Assembly (NCBI RefSeq): GCF_022539505.1
Contig: NC_061512.1
Coordinates: forward strand, 151,635,962-151,699,961
Source: Lolium rigidum
Lineage: Eukaryota; Streptophyta; Magnoliopsida; Poales; Poaceae
Direction of reading: 5' to 3'
DNA: 64,000 bases
The position numbers and the translations under genes are program-made. Shown one piece after another: positions 30,821 through 42,800 of this stretch (the first letter of the stretch is position 1; each line of letters opens with the position of its first letter). Under the pieces are notes generated by a model that was not told the origin of the DNA, searched no databases, and worked only from the letters and a program-made list of their open reading frames with translations.

Positions 30821-33411
30821 AATTGCTGAGCCCATCTTAATGGCTATAAAGAAAGCACTTCTTGGGAGATAACCCATGTTTTATTTTACTACAGCAATTT
30901 TGTTTTATATTTGAGTCTTGCAAGTTGTTACTACTGTAGCAACCTCTCCTTATCTTTATGTTATTGCATTGTTGTGCCGAGTAAAGTCTTTGATAGTAAG
31001 GTTCAAACTAGATTTGGATTACTGCGCAGAAACAGATTTCTTGCTGTCACGAAATTGAGCCGCCCCTGCTGTAGAAAATTTATAAAAATCTGCCAATTTA
31101 CGTCCGTGATCCTCAGATATGTACGAACTTTCATTAAATTTGAGAATTTTCATCTGAGCAAGTTAAGTGCCCCTAAAAAATTCGTCTTTACGGACTGTTC
31201 TGTTTTGATAGATTCTGCCTTTTATTTCGCATTGCCTGTTTTGCTATGTTTGATGGATTTCTTTGTTCCATTAACTTTCAGTAGCTTTGTGCAATGTCCG
31301 AAGTGTTAAGAATGATTATGTCACCTCTGAATATATGAATTTTCAATTATGCACTAACCCTCTAATGAGTTTGTTTTGAGTTTGGTGTGGAGGAAGTTTT
31401 CAAGGGTCAAGAGAGGAGGATGATACAATATGATCAAGAAGAGTGAAAAGTCTAAGCTTGGGGATGCCCCCGTGGTTCATCCCTGCATATTTCAAGAAGA
31501 CTCAAGCATCTAAGCTTGGGGATGCCCAAGGCATCCCCTTCTTCATCGACAAATTATCAGGTCACCTCTAGTGAAACTATATTTTTATTCCGTCACATCT
31601 TATGTGCTTTACTTGGAGCGTCTTTATGTTCATGTTTTTGATTTGTTTGAATAAAATTGGATCCTAGCATTCATTGTGTGGGAGAGAGACACGCTCCGCT
31701 GTTGCATATGAACACATGTGTTCTTAGCTTTACTTTTAATGTTCATGGCGAAGGTTGAAACTGCTTCGTTAATTGTTATATGGTTGGAAACAGAAAATGC
31801 TGCATGTGGTAACTGGTATAATGTCTTGAATAATTTGATACTTGGCAATTGTTGTGCTCATATAGATAATGTTTAAGCTCTTGCATCATGTACTTTGCAC
31901 CTATTAGTGAAGAACTACATAGAGCTTGTTAAAATTTGGTTTGCATGATTGGTCTCTAGAGTCTAGATTTTTTCTGGTTAAGGTGTTTGAACAACAAGGA
32001 GATGATGTAAAGTCTTATAATACTTACAATATGTTCATATGTGAGTCTTGCTGCACCGTTTTATACTTGAGTTTGCTTCAAACAACCTTGCTAGCCTAGC
32101 CTTGTATTGAGAGGAATTCTTCTCGTGCATCCAAATCCTTGAGCCAAAAACTAAGCCATTTGTGTCCACCATACCTACCTACTACATGGTATTTCTCTGC
32201 CATTCCAAAGTAAATTACTTGAGTGCTACCTTTAAAAATTCTATCCTTTGTCTTTGCAATATATAGCTCTTGGGAAAATAGCCTTAAAAACTATTGTGGT
32301 GAAGAATATGTAGCTATGTATCTTATTTCTTAGTAAGTTGCTTGTTGAGCGGTAACCATGTTTCTGGGGACGCCATCAACTTTTACACCATTGTTGAATA
32401 TCATGTGAGTTGCTATGCATGTTCGTCTTGTCTGAAGTAAGGGCGATTTTCATGATCAAATGGTTTGAGTATGCATATTGTTAGAGAAGAACATTGGGCC
32501 GCTAACTAAAGCCATGATCCATGGTGGAAGTTTCAGTTTGGACAATTAATCCTCTATCTCTTATGAGAATATTATCTGTTGTTGAATGCTTATGCATTAA
32601 AGAGGAGTCCATTATCTGTTGTCTATGTTGTCCCGGTATGAATGTCTAAGTTGAGAATAATCCAAAGCGAGAAATCCAATGCGAGCTTTCTCCTTAGACC
32701 TTTGTACAGGCGGCATAGAGGTACCCCTTTGTGACACTTGGTTGAAACATATGTTATGCAATGATAATCCATGTTAATCCAAGCTAATTAGGACAAGGTG
32801 CGAGCACTATTGGTATACTATGCATGAGGCTTGCAACTTATAAGATGTCTTATACATAACACATATGATTTATTACTACCGTTGACAAAATTGTTTCTTG
32901 TTTTCAAAATGAAAAGCTCTAGCACAAATATAGTAATCCATGCTTCCCTCTGTGAAGGGCCAATCTTCTACTTTATTGTTGAGTCAGTTTACCTATTCCT
33001 TCTATCTTAGAAGCAAACACTTGTGTAAACTGTGTGCATTGATTCTTACATGTTTACCTATTGCACTTGTTATATTACTTTGTGTTGAAAATTATCCATG
33101 AGATATATATGTTGAAGTTGAAAGCAACCGCTGAAACTTATATCTTCCTTTGTGTTGCTTCAATGCCTTTACTTTGAATTTATTGCTTTATGAGTAACTC
33201 TTATGCAAGTCTTATTGATGCTTGTCTTGAAAGTATTATTCATGAAAAGTCTTCGCTATATGATTCATTTGTTTACTCATTATCTTTGCTATTGCTTCGA
33301 ATCGCTGCATTCATCTCATATGCTTTACAACAGTATTGATCAAGATTATGATAGCATGTCACTTCAGAAATTATCCTTGTTATCGTTTACCTACTCGAGG
33401 GCGAGTAGGAA
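30821..33411 (+). other. R4 non-coding internal region
   Basis: No supported CDS over about 2.6 kb. It contains two TCTAAGCTTGGGGATGCC blocks (31451 and 31510) resembling the polypurine tract, the second part of a 21-nt palindrome at 31518-31538. The segment 31380-33411 is shared in reverse with R7 and partly with R1. Confidence 0.7.
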
Positions 33412-33428
33412 CTAAGCTTGGGGATGCT
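33412..33428 (+). other. R4 polypurine tract
   Basis: CTAAGCTTGGGGATGCT lies directly before the 3' LTR start TGATACGTCC. Confidence 0.8.
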
Positions 33429-34021
33429 TGATACGTCCCAAACGTATCTATAATTTCTTATGTTCCATGCTACTTTATCGATGATACTCACATGTTTTAT
33501 ACACATTATATGTCATTATTATGCATTTTCCGGAACTAACCTATTAACGAGATGCCGAAGTGCCAGTTGTTGTTTTCTGCTGTTTTTGGTTTCAGAAATC
33601 CTAGAAAGGAAATATTCTCGGAATCGGACGAAATCAACGCCCAATATCTTATTTTTCCCGGAAGCTTCCGGAACACCGGAGAGGGGCCAGAGGAGAGGCC
33701 CAGGGCCACCACACATGGTGGCGGCGCGGCCCAAGGGGGGGCGCGCCCCCCTATTGTCTGGCTGCCCCAGACCCCCTCCGACTCTGACTCTTCGCCTATT
33801 TAAGACGTCCTGACCTAAATCTACGACACGGATTGACGAAACACCAGAAAACCTTCCAGAGCCGCCGCCATCGCGAAACTCCAATTCGGGGGACATAAGT
33901 CTCTGTTCCGGCACCCTGCCGGGACGGGGAATTGCCCCCGGAGTCATCTCCATCGACATCACCGCCATCGCTGTCTTCCATGATGAGGAGGGAGTAGTTC
34001 TCCCCCGAGGCTGAGGGCTCT
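33429..34021 (+). repeat. R4 3' LTR, truncated by R5
   Basis: It matches bases 28417-29005 of the 5' LTR and stops within GGGCTCT at 34021. The lost part would continue ACCGTAGCTATG as in the 5' LTR; it is not found elsewhere in the window. Confidence 0.85.
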
Positions 34022-35188
34022 TGCCGCGGTCAGAAACCCACCGGCGGGCAGCGACTGGAAACATCGTAGAGCCGGGAACAACTAGGGCTGCGGCTGGCCC
34101 CAGTCCCTCAGAGCGACGGCCCGCAAAGCCTTCTGGTCACACGTCCGATGCTGTCGCAAGGGCGTGCCACCTGACCTATACCCGGTCGGGAAGGTGTTGG
34201 ATGATGCCTCGCTTAGTTTCCTGCATGGCATACACGTAAACATTAAATACGAGCCTCGATCGGCTCCCGAGTTATCTCGTGAATCGGCTCAAAGAGCCGA
34301 TCCACCCATGATTCATACGAGGTGTACGAATATATGGTGGTCCTGCTTGAACAAGATAAAGCTAAAGCGATCTACGACGATTTAGGGTTTTCACCGCATA
34401 ATCGGATCATCCTACTTACGATTGGGCCTCGCGCTCGCGTACGGTGATCGTAAGCCGATCCTAGACAGGGCCTAAAAGCCAACACGAGGTTGATCCCCAG
34501 AACATCCTGTCTAGGGCTAGCAAACTACACCCTACACGCCGCTGGATCCTCCAACCCTTTGTAAGGCCTAACTATTGCAGATATTAAACTAATCCTTGAA
34601 GAACAAGGAACAACCGTAACGGATCGGATCTACTAAATAATGATCAAGCGGGGTGCCGCCCCACACCTAAGATAGGTGTAAGGGCGGCTAGATGTATAAG
34701 GGTTGCACTACGACAAGCATATGATATGAAGAACAATGCTAACCCTAACACATCTAAGATAACTACGTTGCTCGCCATCAAAAAGGCTTCAAAGACGAGC
34801 AACGCATGAACAACGTAAATAAGCTTATGCTACCTAGATCGCAAGATGCGATCTAGGCAGCATGGTGCTTACCAGGAGAAACCCTCGAGACGAAGGAGTT
34901 GGCGATGCGCCGAGATTTGTTGTGTTGAACGTTGGTTGTTGTTTATTCCATAAACCCTAGATACATATTTATAGTCCAAGGGACTTTCTAATTCGGGCGT
35001 GCACCTAACCGTGCACGGGTAAAACTCTAACTCCTAACCGACACGAAATCTAATATGTTACAGATACAAGGGCAAACTAGCCCAAACTTTGCATGTAAGG
35101 CCGATTCACGTATTTCTTCTATATATATATCTTCAAGTCCATCTTGATCGCAGCCCACCTCTGAGTCGGTCAAATTCTGGTGATAACA
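34022..35188 (-). repeat. R5 3' LTR (1167 bp)
   Basis: On the minus strand it starts TGTTATCACCAGAATTTGAC and ends TGACCGCGGCA. TATTTATAG-type TATA on the minus strand near 34970. The three stem-loops of S2 are conserved here (34828-34862, 34766-34804, 34663-34679). Confidence 0.82.
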
Positions 35189-35202
35189 CATGCCCCCCTG
35201 GT
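35189..35202 (-). other. R5 polypurine tract
   Basis: CCAGGGGGGCATG on the minus strand abuts the LTR start TGTTATCACC. Confidence 0.7.
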
Positions 35203-35472
35203 TTTGGAAATGACATTTCCAAAATCATTACGCTATCTTTCGCCGGGTCATGTCGTGGCAGAGCAGAGCTGCCGCAGAATCTTCCATCATTTCGCCTCGC
35301 CTCCTGGGCTTCTCTGCACGAATTGATAATTTCGGCATAACGTCCTCGAGAACCGTCATGGCATTAAATCTCCACTACACTCCCTTTATTTATCCGTGCC
35401 AAACGGTTCACCACTCCATCCCCTTGCTCTGTTCTGTCCACCATCGCCAAAAAACCCTCTCCCCCTGTAGCA

Positions 35473-35895
35473 ATGTCTTCCTCTTCCTCTTCCCCCTCGG
35501 GCCTCCCCTCCAATCGTCGCCGAAGAACAAGAAAGAGGACGACCTCCACTCCGGGCGAACCAAATCTCCTCTCGACAAGGAGAAGAAATAAGGAGAAGTA
35601 GAGAAGACCAAGGCCTCCCTCCGCCGTGCTCCCGCCGAAGAAACGCTCCCGCATGTGGGCGGACAGCGAGGACGATGATGACGACGAGGAAGGAGAAGAG
35701 GAGGAGGAGGAAGATGATTCCTCCTCTTCCGCTGGGTATCCGCCGACGAAGCGCTTCCGCACTTGGCCGGACAGCGAGGATGATGATGATGACGAGGAGG
35801 AGGAAGCTCCGGCCGACGGCTGGGGAAGCAGCGGCGAGGAATTCTCCGGTAGTAGCGCCGATGGCGACGCCGACGACGACGCTAGCGAGGAGTAG
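35473..35895 (+). pseudogene. R5 antisense ORF: acidic, NLS-like protein with one stop
   Basis: From the ATG at 35473 the frame reads MSSSSSSPSGLPSNRRRRTR, then a basic stretch, an in-frame TAG at 35599-35601, and continues in the same frame to the stop at 35893-35895 (140 codons). The second part is a near-duplicate pair: PPKKRSRMWADSEDDDDDEE and PPTKRFRTWPDSEDDDDDEE, each a basic nuclear-signal-like motif followed by an acidic run, then a Gly/Ser/Asp tail. A TATA-like TTTATTTA at 35389 and CT-rich leader precede it. It lies between protease and the 3' LTR on the opposite strand, the place where other Tat-type elements keep antisense genes. Low complexity is a caution. Function unknown. Confidence 0.5.
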
Positions 35896-36908
35896 TTATG
35901 TAGGATTAGTAGTCCCTCGAGCAATCGACTCTTCTTTTGTTCTTCCTTCTTTAAGCAATCGGCTCTTCCTTTGTAAGAAATCCTGTTCATTAATGAAGAA
36001 GTTTCCCCAATTTGATTTTGCCGATTTCTTTTAAACCGATTCTCAATGAGCCGATGGTAACGCATCGGTCTCTCATAATCCTCCCTTCATCTCTTCGACC
36101 ACGGGGTGATTGTAATCTTGGTCAAAACTCAATAAGCCGATGTCAGCGCATAAAGCCTTCATGAACTATCCTTCATCCTTTCGAACAATGAATTTGAGTT
36201 CCGCCGGATCACCACCCTTGACGAAAATCGCGGCGCAGGACTAGCCGATGGCCACCCAATCGGCTTTCAAAACAGAGCATCCACCAGGCCAGCTGCCCCC
36301 CGAGTCTCAGTCAAGGGGAAACGGAGACGAGGGCACGCCATTCAGACAAATGGACCTGGGCTAGATCATGTCTGAGAGAACTATCATGCAGAGCCAGCCA
36401 GAGCCGATCACCCCTCCGATGCTGCAGATGATCACACAACGGCTCAGAAGTAGAACTCCTCTGACACAGAGCTGGAGGTCCTTGTGTTTTGCACATGCGA
36501 CTGGTAGTTTTTTTTTACGGGCCGAATTTTCTATCGGCCCCCAATATCTTACTGCACATGTATCGCACATGCTCATCTGATTATGTGCCCCCCGAGCCGA
36601 TTCTGCCAGGTAACTGCTGAAATCGGCTTCTGTGATTAGCCAAGGTTTTACTGCACATGTTCATCCGATTAGGTGCCCCCCGAGCCGATTCTTTCAAGGG
36701 ATTTGATGGTATCGGCTCTTCAGGTATTCCCTGTTGGATTAAATGCTGAACCCAGGCAGAATGGATGGTGAGGATAATTTTGGCCGATTGCTGGAATCGG
36801 CCTCCACGTTGAATTGCTCAATGAAGGTTTTTTAATGTCCCTTCACAAATCCTTGGAGCCGATTACCTGGATCGGCATCGCCACATTTGTCCATCGATGT
36901 TGCTCTTG
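35896..36908. repeat. R5 CCGAT-rich spacer with polypurine-like modules
   Basis: Dense AGCCGAT/ATCGGCT motifs occur between 35955 and 36875. TGCCCCCCGAG blocks appear at about 36293, 36585 and 36676, two followed by CCGATTCT. On the minus strand these are polypurine-tract-like. No CDS on either strand is supported. Confidence 0.65.
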
Positions 36909-38910
36909 TTACACGGTCAGTCCGGTGGATAAAACCAGCCTAACCCCGTTCTTTGTCACGTCGATGCGCTCGCAGTCGTCCAAATTGATGCCTGAGAGTG
37001 GCTCTTGGCCTGATGTCTCCCAAACGTTCATGCCAGCCGTCGAAATCTCGGCTGAATCATCTGCGTGGACGACTTCTACTTCGTCTCCATCCCACTGTAT
37101 TAGGCATTGGTGCATCGTGGATGGAATGCAACAGTTGGCGTGGATCCAATCTCTCCCTAGTAGGACAGCATAGGAGCTTTTGCTGTCGACAATAAAGAAC
37201 GTCGTAGGGACAGTTTTCCTTCCTACGGTCAGATCCACATTCAGAACACCTTGTGCGTCAGATGCTTGGCCGTTGAAATCGCTCAGTGTTACATTGGTCT
37301 TGATCAGATCCGAGCTGGAGCGTCCCAACCGACGTAGCATGGAGTATGGCATGATGTTAACTGCCGCTCCGGTGTCCACCAACATCTTGTTGACGAGCTT
37401 CCCATTGATGTATCCTCGCAAGTACGGGGCTTTCGGATGCCTCGTAACTTCTTTCTCGTGGCTTCTCAAAGATGACCGGCCGTGGGCCGCAGATCCGATT
37501 GTGCCACGAGTGCTTCATATAATCCTGGAGCGCTAAACTCGTTGGAAGGATGAAGACCATGTTTGTGCCAGCCGATGTCTCATCATCGGCTTTCCTTTGC
37601 TTGGGGCGCCACTCTTTTCTTTGTGGCCGACCTTCTTCGTCCAGGGTTCGCTGAATTTTGGCGGCCGGATCGAGGCCGTGCCTTCCTCAACGTGTGCGGG
37701 TATAATCTTTCGGCTTCTTCCAACCCACGCAGACGCTGAACCCTTCGCTTACGGGAACGGCTGAGCCCATCAGAGGCACCACCTTGGCCGATGATACTTG
37801 TCTTCTTCATCATCGTCCTCTAGTTCCTCGAGATCTTCCACCCGAGCGGACTCGGCATGCTTGTTCCGAGGCGGGAGAGGCCCTAGACGTTTGAACACGG
37901 ACACGTTAGCTGCATCCTTCTTCTTCTTGTTTGCATTCGGGCGATTGCCGATTGTTGGCAATCGGCTCATTCCTGAATCCCAGCAGTGTCCGAAGAAGGG
38001 GCAGTCCCGAGTGCCTATCCACGTCGTCTTGCTCCCTCGACTTTTCCTTGGCGTGGCGCTCGTATCGCTCCTCGTCGTGATCATGCCGACGACGTCTCCT
38101 GTCGTCCCTAGCCAGACGATCCTTTTCATCATCGTCGTTGTATCGTCGGCGTTGGTCATACTGACTCACATACTTGTTGAGGAGGTGATCAGAGAGAGGT
38201 CGCTGATATCTTATGTTCTTTACTTCTCCCTCTGTGACGTAGCGCTTGCCGTCGTGGCGGAGCCGATCGCGTGGAGCGGCTTCCTCTGTGTCTTTGCTAT
38301 GAGAGCAGCTGCCCTCATCTCCATCCTTACCAGAGTGGTGCCCAGGTCCCACCATGTTGATATTGCATGAGAAATCTGGCTAGCACCCTCCATGGTAAGT
38401 ATACTCCACCATGTTAATGGCGGGGAAGGGGTGTGTGTCGACCTTCATGGCGTACTGGTTGAAAATTAGCCGTCCTTTTTCTATCGCCATTTGGATCTGC
38501 TGACGCCACACCCTGCAGTCGTTAGTGGTGTGGGTGAACGTGTTATGCCACTTGCAGTATGGCTTTCCGTTCAGCTCTTGCACCGTGGGGATCTTGTGGC
38601 CTTCGGGTACCTTTATATGCTTCTCCGTGAGTAAGAGATCGAAAATCTGCTCAGTTTTGGTCACGTCGAAGTCGAACCCTTTTGGAGGGCCTTGTGACTT
38701 CACCCATTTGCAGGACACGGGGCCTGCCGCTCGAGTCCATTCAGCCACTGCTACCTCTCGATCTCCCGCAGCACCTTCATCCTCGTCTGCCTCAACCAGG
38801 GCCACCGCACGCTTGAATTTGTCCTGGTAAACATCTGGGTCGCGCTGTTCATATGCTGACAGCTTCTGCACCATGTGCGCCAATGAAGGGTAGTCAGCTT
38901 GGGAGGCCAC
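36909..38910 (-). pseudogene. R5 gag-protease gene
   Basis: Gag C-terminal part at 38910-38380: ADYPSLAHMVQKLSAYEQRD, KFKRAVALVEADEDEG, PYCKWHNTFTHTTNDCRVWR (a CX..H..C nucleocapsid-like motif), QIQMAIEKGRLIF. A frameshifted basic/acidic linker at 38360-37560 follows (DRDDRR-type arginine-rich text, then FKRLGPLPPRNKHAES and DGLSRSRKRRVQRLRGLEEA). Protease at 37469-36909 has YLRGYINGKLVNKMLVDTGA (DTGA catalytic loop), TNVTLSDFNGQ, VDSKSSYAVLLGRDWIHANC and ends LVLSTGLTV then a stop. Several frame breaks are present near 38370, 38150 and 37570, while the protease is intact over 186 aa. No RT follows. Confidence 0.8.
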
Positions 38911-39708
38911 TGATACGTCTCCAACGTATCGATAATTTCTTATGTTCCATGCCACATTATTGATGTTATCTACATGTTTTATGCACACTTTATGTCATAT
39001 TCGTGCATTTTCTGGAACTAACCTATTAACAAGATGCCGAAGTGCCGATTCTGTTGTTTTACGCTGTTTTTGGTTTCAGAAATCCTAGTAACGAAATATT
39101 CTCGGAATCGGACGAAATCAAGACCCAGGTTCCTATTTTTCCAGGAAGCATCCAGAACACCCGAGAGCCGCCAGAGGGGGGGCCTGTGGACCCCAGATGA
39201 TAGGGCGGCGCGGCCTGGGCCCTGGCCGCGCCGCCATATGGTGTGGCCCCCCTGTTAGCCCTCCTGCGCCGCCTCTTCGCCTATATAAAGCCTCCGTCGC
39301 GAAAACCCTGATACGAAAAAACCACGATACGGAAAACCTTCCAGAGCCGCCGCCATCGCGAAGCCAAGATCTGGGGGACAGGAGTCTCTGTTCCGGCACC
39401 CTGCCGGAGCGGGGAAGTGCCCCCGGAAGGCTTCTCCATCGACACCGCTGCCATCTCCACCGCCATCTTCATCACCGCTGCTGCTCCCATGAGGAGGGAG
39501 TAGTTCTCCATCGAGGCTCGGGGCTGCACCGGTAGCTATGTGGTTCATCTCTCTTCCATGTACTTCAATACAATGATCTCATGAGCTGCTTTACATGATT
39601 GAGATTCATATGAGTTTTGTATCACAATTCATCTATGTGCTACTCTAGTGATGTTATTAAAGTAGTTCTATTCCTCCCCGCACGTGTGTAAAGGTGACTA
39701 TTGTGTGC
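38911..39708 (+). repeat. R6: Athila-like LTR, cut by the assembly gap
   Basis: It starts TGATACGTCTCCAACG and runs along the same LTR type as R4 and R7 (GGAACTAACCTATTAACAAG, TTTCAGAAATCCTAG, TATATAAAGCCTCC as TATA region near 39281) until the Ns at 39709. GCCAC at 38906-38910 is the target-site candidate. Whether it is a solo LTR or a full element cannot be seen. Confidence 0.8.
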
Positions 39709-39808
39709 NNNNNNNNNNNNNNNNNNNNNNNNNNNNNNNNNNNNNNNNNNNNNNNNNNNNNNNNNNNNNNNNNNNNNNNNNNNNNNNNNNNNNNNNNNNN
39801 NNNNNNNN
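39709..39808. other. Assembly gap of 100 N
   Basis: Exactly 100 Ns, a conventional placeholder for unknown length. Content changes completely across it: LTR R6 on the left, the middle of a CACTA gene on the right. Confidence 0.99.
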
Positions 39809-42800
39809 CGCTCTCCTTAGAAGACTTTAATGCATTCAAGTCTTACTTACGGAGTGACGTTGTTAAAAAATGGACCGCCCGGGGGAAGAAAATGCGGGAT
39901 TTGAACTTAGGGACCCACCATTGCGGAAGCGGCGGTTACCGAGGAAAACAGCCCACTTGGGACAAGGAGGATGCCGAGATGGTACGTCCGGGAAAGAAAA
40001 CCCCTGGCACAAAATCCGGGATGAACAAGGCTAGGAACTTTGTCCGGTCCCGCTACTACTTAGACTGGAAGACGGGGAATTTATTACGGATCACGAAGAC
40101 GTGAGGGATTTCGAGAAGTACCTGGTAAGGATAGTTCTATATTATTTCGCTCATCTTATTAGGCAATGAAGCCAAATGGGCTAACCTTAAGTTCCTTTGT
40201 CTAAAGGATGAAGAGTTGACGAAGGCTGGCCCGTCGTCCCGGGGGTCGACGGAACCGTGGGACACGCCTTTCAACGAGGCGATGAACAAGTACAAGGAGA
40301 GGGAGCCGGACAAGCCACCGACGTCGGGTGGCCGTGTGTCCGGCTTTGGCACAAGTATGAAGCTATCCGAGTACTACGGATCGGATGCCAAGACGAGAAA
40401 GCTGGAGAGGAGGTCATCGGCTAAGGATAAATCCGAGGTTCGAGAGCTGAAGAAGAAGGTGGAGTCACTAGAGAAGCTGGTGGCCGAAAAGCTCGTGGAG
40501 AACACGGAGATGATGAACAAGTTATTGGACGAGAAGATCCGGCAGATCATCCCCCCGGGTTGATGGAGGGGTTAGCCGCTTGGAATGCGGGAGGTCAAGT
40601 GGGGCCGATACATGTGCCCAGCATTAGCGGCAGCAACTCAAGCTTCCACGTGTCGCCGACGGTGCCGCTCCACCCGACGCCGGCGTCGGGGCTCCACCAG
40701 ACGCCGCCGCAGCTCCAACCGCCGCCGCAGCTCCAACTGGTCGCATCGACGCCCCCAACCGCCGCCCTTGTATCGACAAGTAGCCGAGATCGACGCCATC
40801 AAGGAGGTAAACTCATTAGTTACTCCTTCGCGTCATCTTCTTTAACTATATATGCCTTTCGTGACTGCCATCTCACAATGCCCAACATGGCGCCCCTGAC
40901 TCAGGATGAACAATGCATACTTCTGCAAATGGTGGAGCCCGGCGGCAAGTTGGTGGAAGTTGCTAGCGGCTATGTCATGGCTTCCCGCGTTATGCACGGC
41001 GCTACATTGACGGAAGACGTGGCGAAGGTCAAGTTGGTAATGGTAGTGCCGGAGTACCGCTACGCCATCCCCCCTTTCAACCTCCGGGCACAGAAGAAGG
41101 CGACGTTTTGCCCCTTGGGGATTGCACCTCATGGCTTATGAAATGGCCGAAGAACCAGATTCATCTGGGGGGGTCTTCCGAGTTGTAAGAGAAGCACCGG
41201 CGCCACCTCCCCTATCATCCGGCCCAAGATCGCCAACGCCGACGACACCCTTAAGGAAACGGCGGTCGCCGCCCCCACTACCCCTGAAGGAACCGGCGGT
41301 CGCCGCCGCCACCCGGAAGGAACCGACGATCGCCGTCACCACCGGACGCCACAAACAGGTTGTTGGGAGCGCTACCGCAACGACTGTCTACTAGACGCAC
41401 GGTACGCCAAGCGGCGGCATCGCAACCGCCACCACCTAAGGTCCAGGACATGGCGCCACTTGATGGCAACGATGTAGATGATGATGATGACATCGATGCC
41501 TACATCAACACTGGCGCCTGCGGCCAAGATATGTACATGCCTCCTATGGATGAACAAGCCTTCCGCACACACGGCGATCAACTTAGTCGTCCCCCTACGG
41601 TCACGAAGCAGCGCACTGGTCTTCACGGGTCTTTCTCAAGACACTCCTCCGGAGGCTGGCAATCCAGCTCAAGTCAAGCCTCGCTACCGTTTTCAGCCCT
41701 AACACGCTGCGTAAGACGATCATCGGGAGCCACCCAAATCAACCCCGAGCAACCTCGGAAGCACCACCAGGCACCCGAAGCACCACCATCGGCACCACAA
41801 GCACCCCCGAGTAGGTCAAGTGAAGAAGGGAAGGAAGAGAGGAGCCAAGAAGGGCGCATCTTCGAGCCAGCCTGCTCCTAAGAGGATCCGGGCCGACGAC
41901 ATGGTACCACCTACACCGGATGGCTTGCCCCGGTGTCATGAAGCTGGTAAACCTATACTGCCTCCGGACATGGAACACCTCGCAAGTGGACAAATGCTCC
42001 CTTTGCGAGCACTCTATTCATTATCAAGAGAGCGTCCTTCTTAAAGAAAAGGATCCAAATTACCCGGTGTTCTCGATCAAGGTGCCGTCCAACCAGAACT
42101 TCGTCAATGAAGACCCGCGGATATCTTCTTCATAGCGTTCGAGGACGTCTTCAATCTATTTCACTCGAAACGGCTCGACTATAACTTGGTCCGCCTATAC
42201 GCGATCAATCTTCAGATGAAGATCAACAAAGAGAGACCCCGCCACATCGCGGTAGCGGATCCCTACTACATGCGCGATAGCCAGCTCCAGGACGGCTCAA
42301 GGACACGGACCAAGGCGGTGCGGTACCTCCAGAACTTCATGCTCATGCACAAAGAGAGCAACACCATTCTTACTGCCTCGTCTTTCCCGAGTAAGTACAC
42401 ATCCGCTCACGGCCGTCGTAACTTATGCTTTCTTATATATTTCTTCCATTGCCGATCATTTCCAACATTCCATTTCAATTGCATGTGTTGAGCAGGGAAA
42501 AATACGCACACTCATCATCCTAGATCCAAAGTGGTCACTAGCCCGGTATTTCGACTCGTCGAGTACGACGACGAAGAAAGACTACACGAGAATAAGGGGT
42601 GTTCTCGATGAGGCTATCCTTGGCTACTCCAAAAGTGGAGGCACCTTCGACAAGAATGGGCAATATATCGGGCCGGACACTAAAAGATCGGGTTCAAGCA
42701 CGTGATCAACTTCCCTTGTATCAAGCAGCCAGTCGGCGGCATTAAGGAGGCCTTCTATGTCCTCCATCACCTTAAAGGGTTTGTCGAGGATGCGGAGATG

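Larger units (their letters stand above)
28417..34021 (+). mobile_element. R4: non-autonomous Athila-like LTR retrotransposon
   Basis: 5' LTR 28417-29844, PBS at 29855, internal region of 3584 bp, polypurine tract at 33412-33428 and 3' LTR from 33429 that stops at 34021 where R5 is inserted. The two LTRs are nearly identical by eye, so insertion was fairly recent. No gag-pol is present; the only sizeable ORF is 30161-30820. GTGAT at 28412-28416 is the left target-site candidate. Confidence 0.85.
34022..38910 (-). mobile_element. R5: Ty3 gag-protease element with antisense ORF
   Basis: Minus-strand element inserted in the R4 3' LTR. 3' LTR 34022-35188, polypurine tract, antisense acidic ORF (35473-35895), a CCGAT-rich region, and gag-protease (38910-36909). 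The protein ends just after protease, with no RT or integrase. The 5' part is cut at 38910 by LTR R6. LTR family equals S2. Confidence 0.75.

Noticed and set aside
35364..36065. 233-codon minus-strand Ser/Gly-rich frame opposite the R5 antisense ORF
   Set aside because: It is the complement of the acidic low-complexity repeat; the plus strand has the TATA-leader-ATG layout and basic-acidic twin motif.
37798..38370. 190-codon plus frame over the R5 gag-protease linker
   Set aside because: It is the antisense of a recognisable Arg/Asp-rich Gag linker on the minus strand.
41739..41993. Minus frames in the Pro/His-rich part of C1
   Set aside because: Shadow of the plus-strand CACTA ORF2 sequence.
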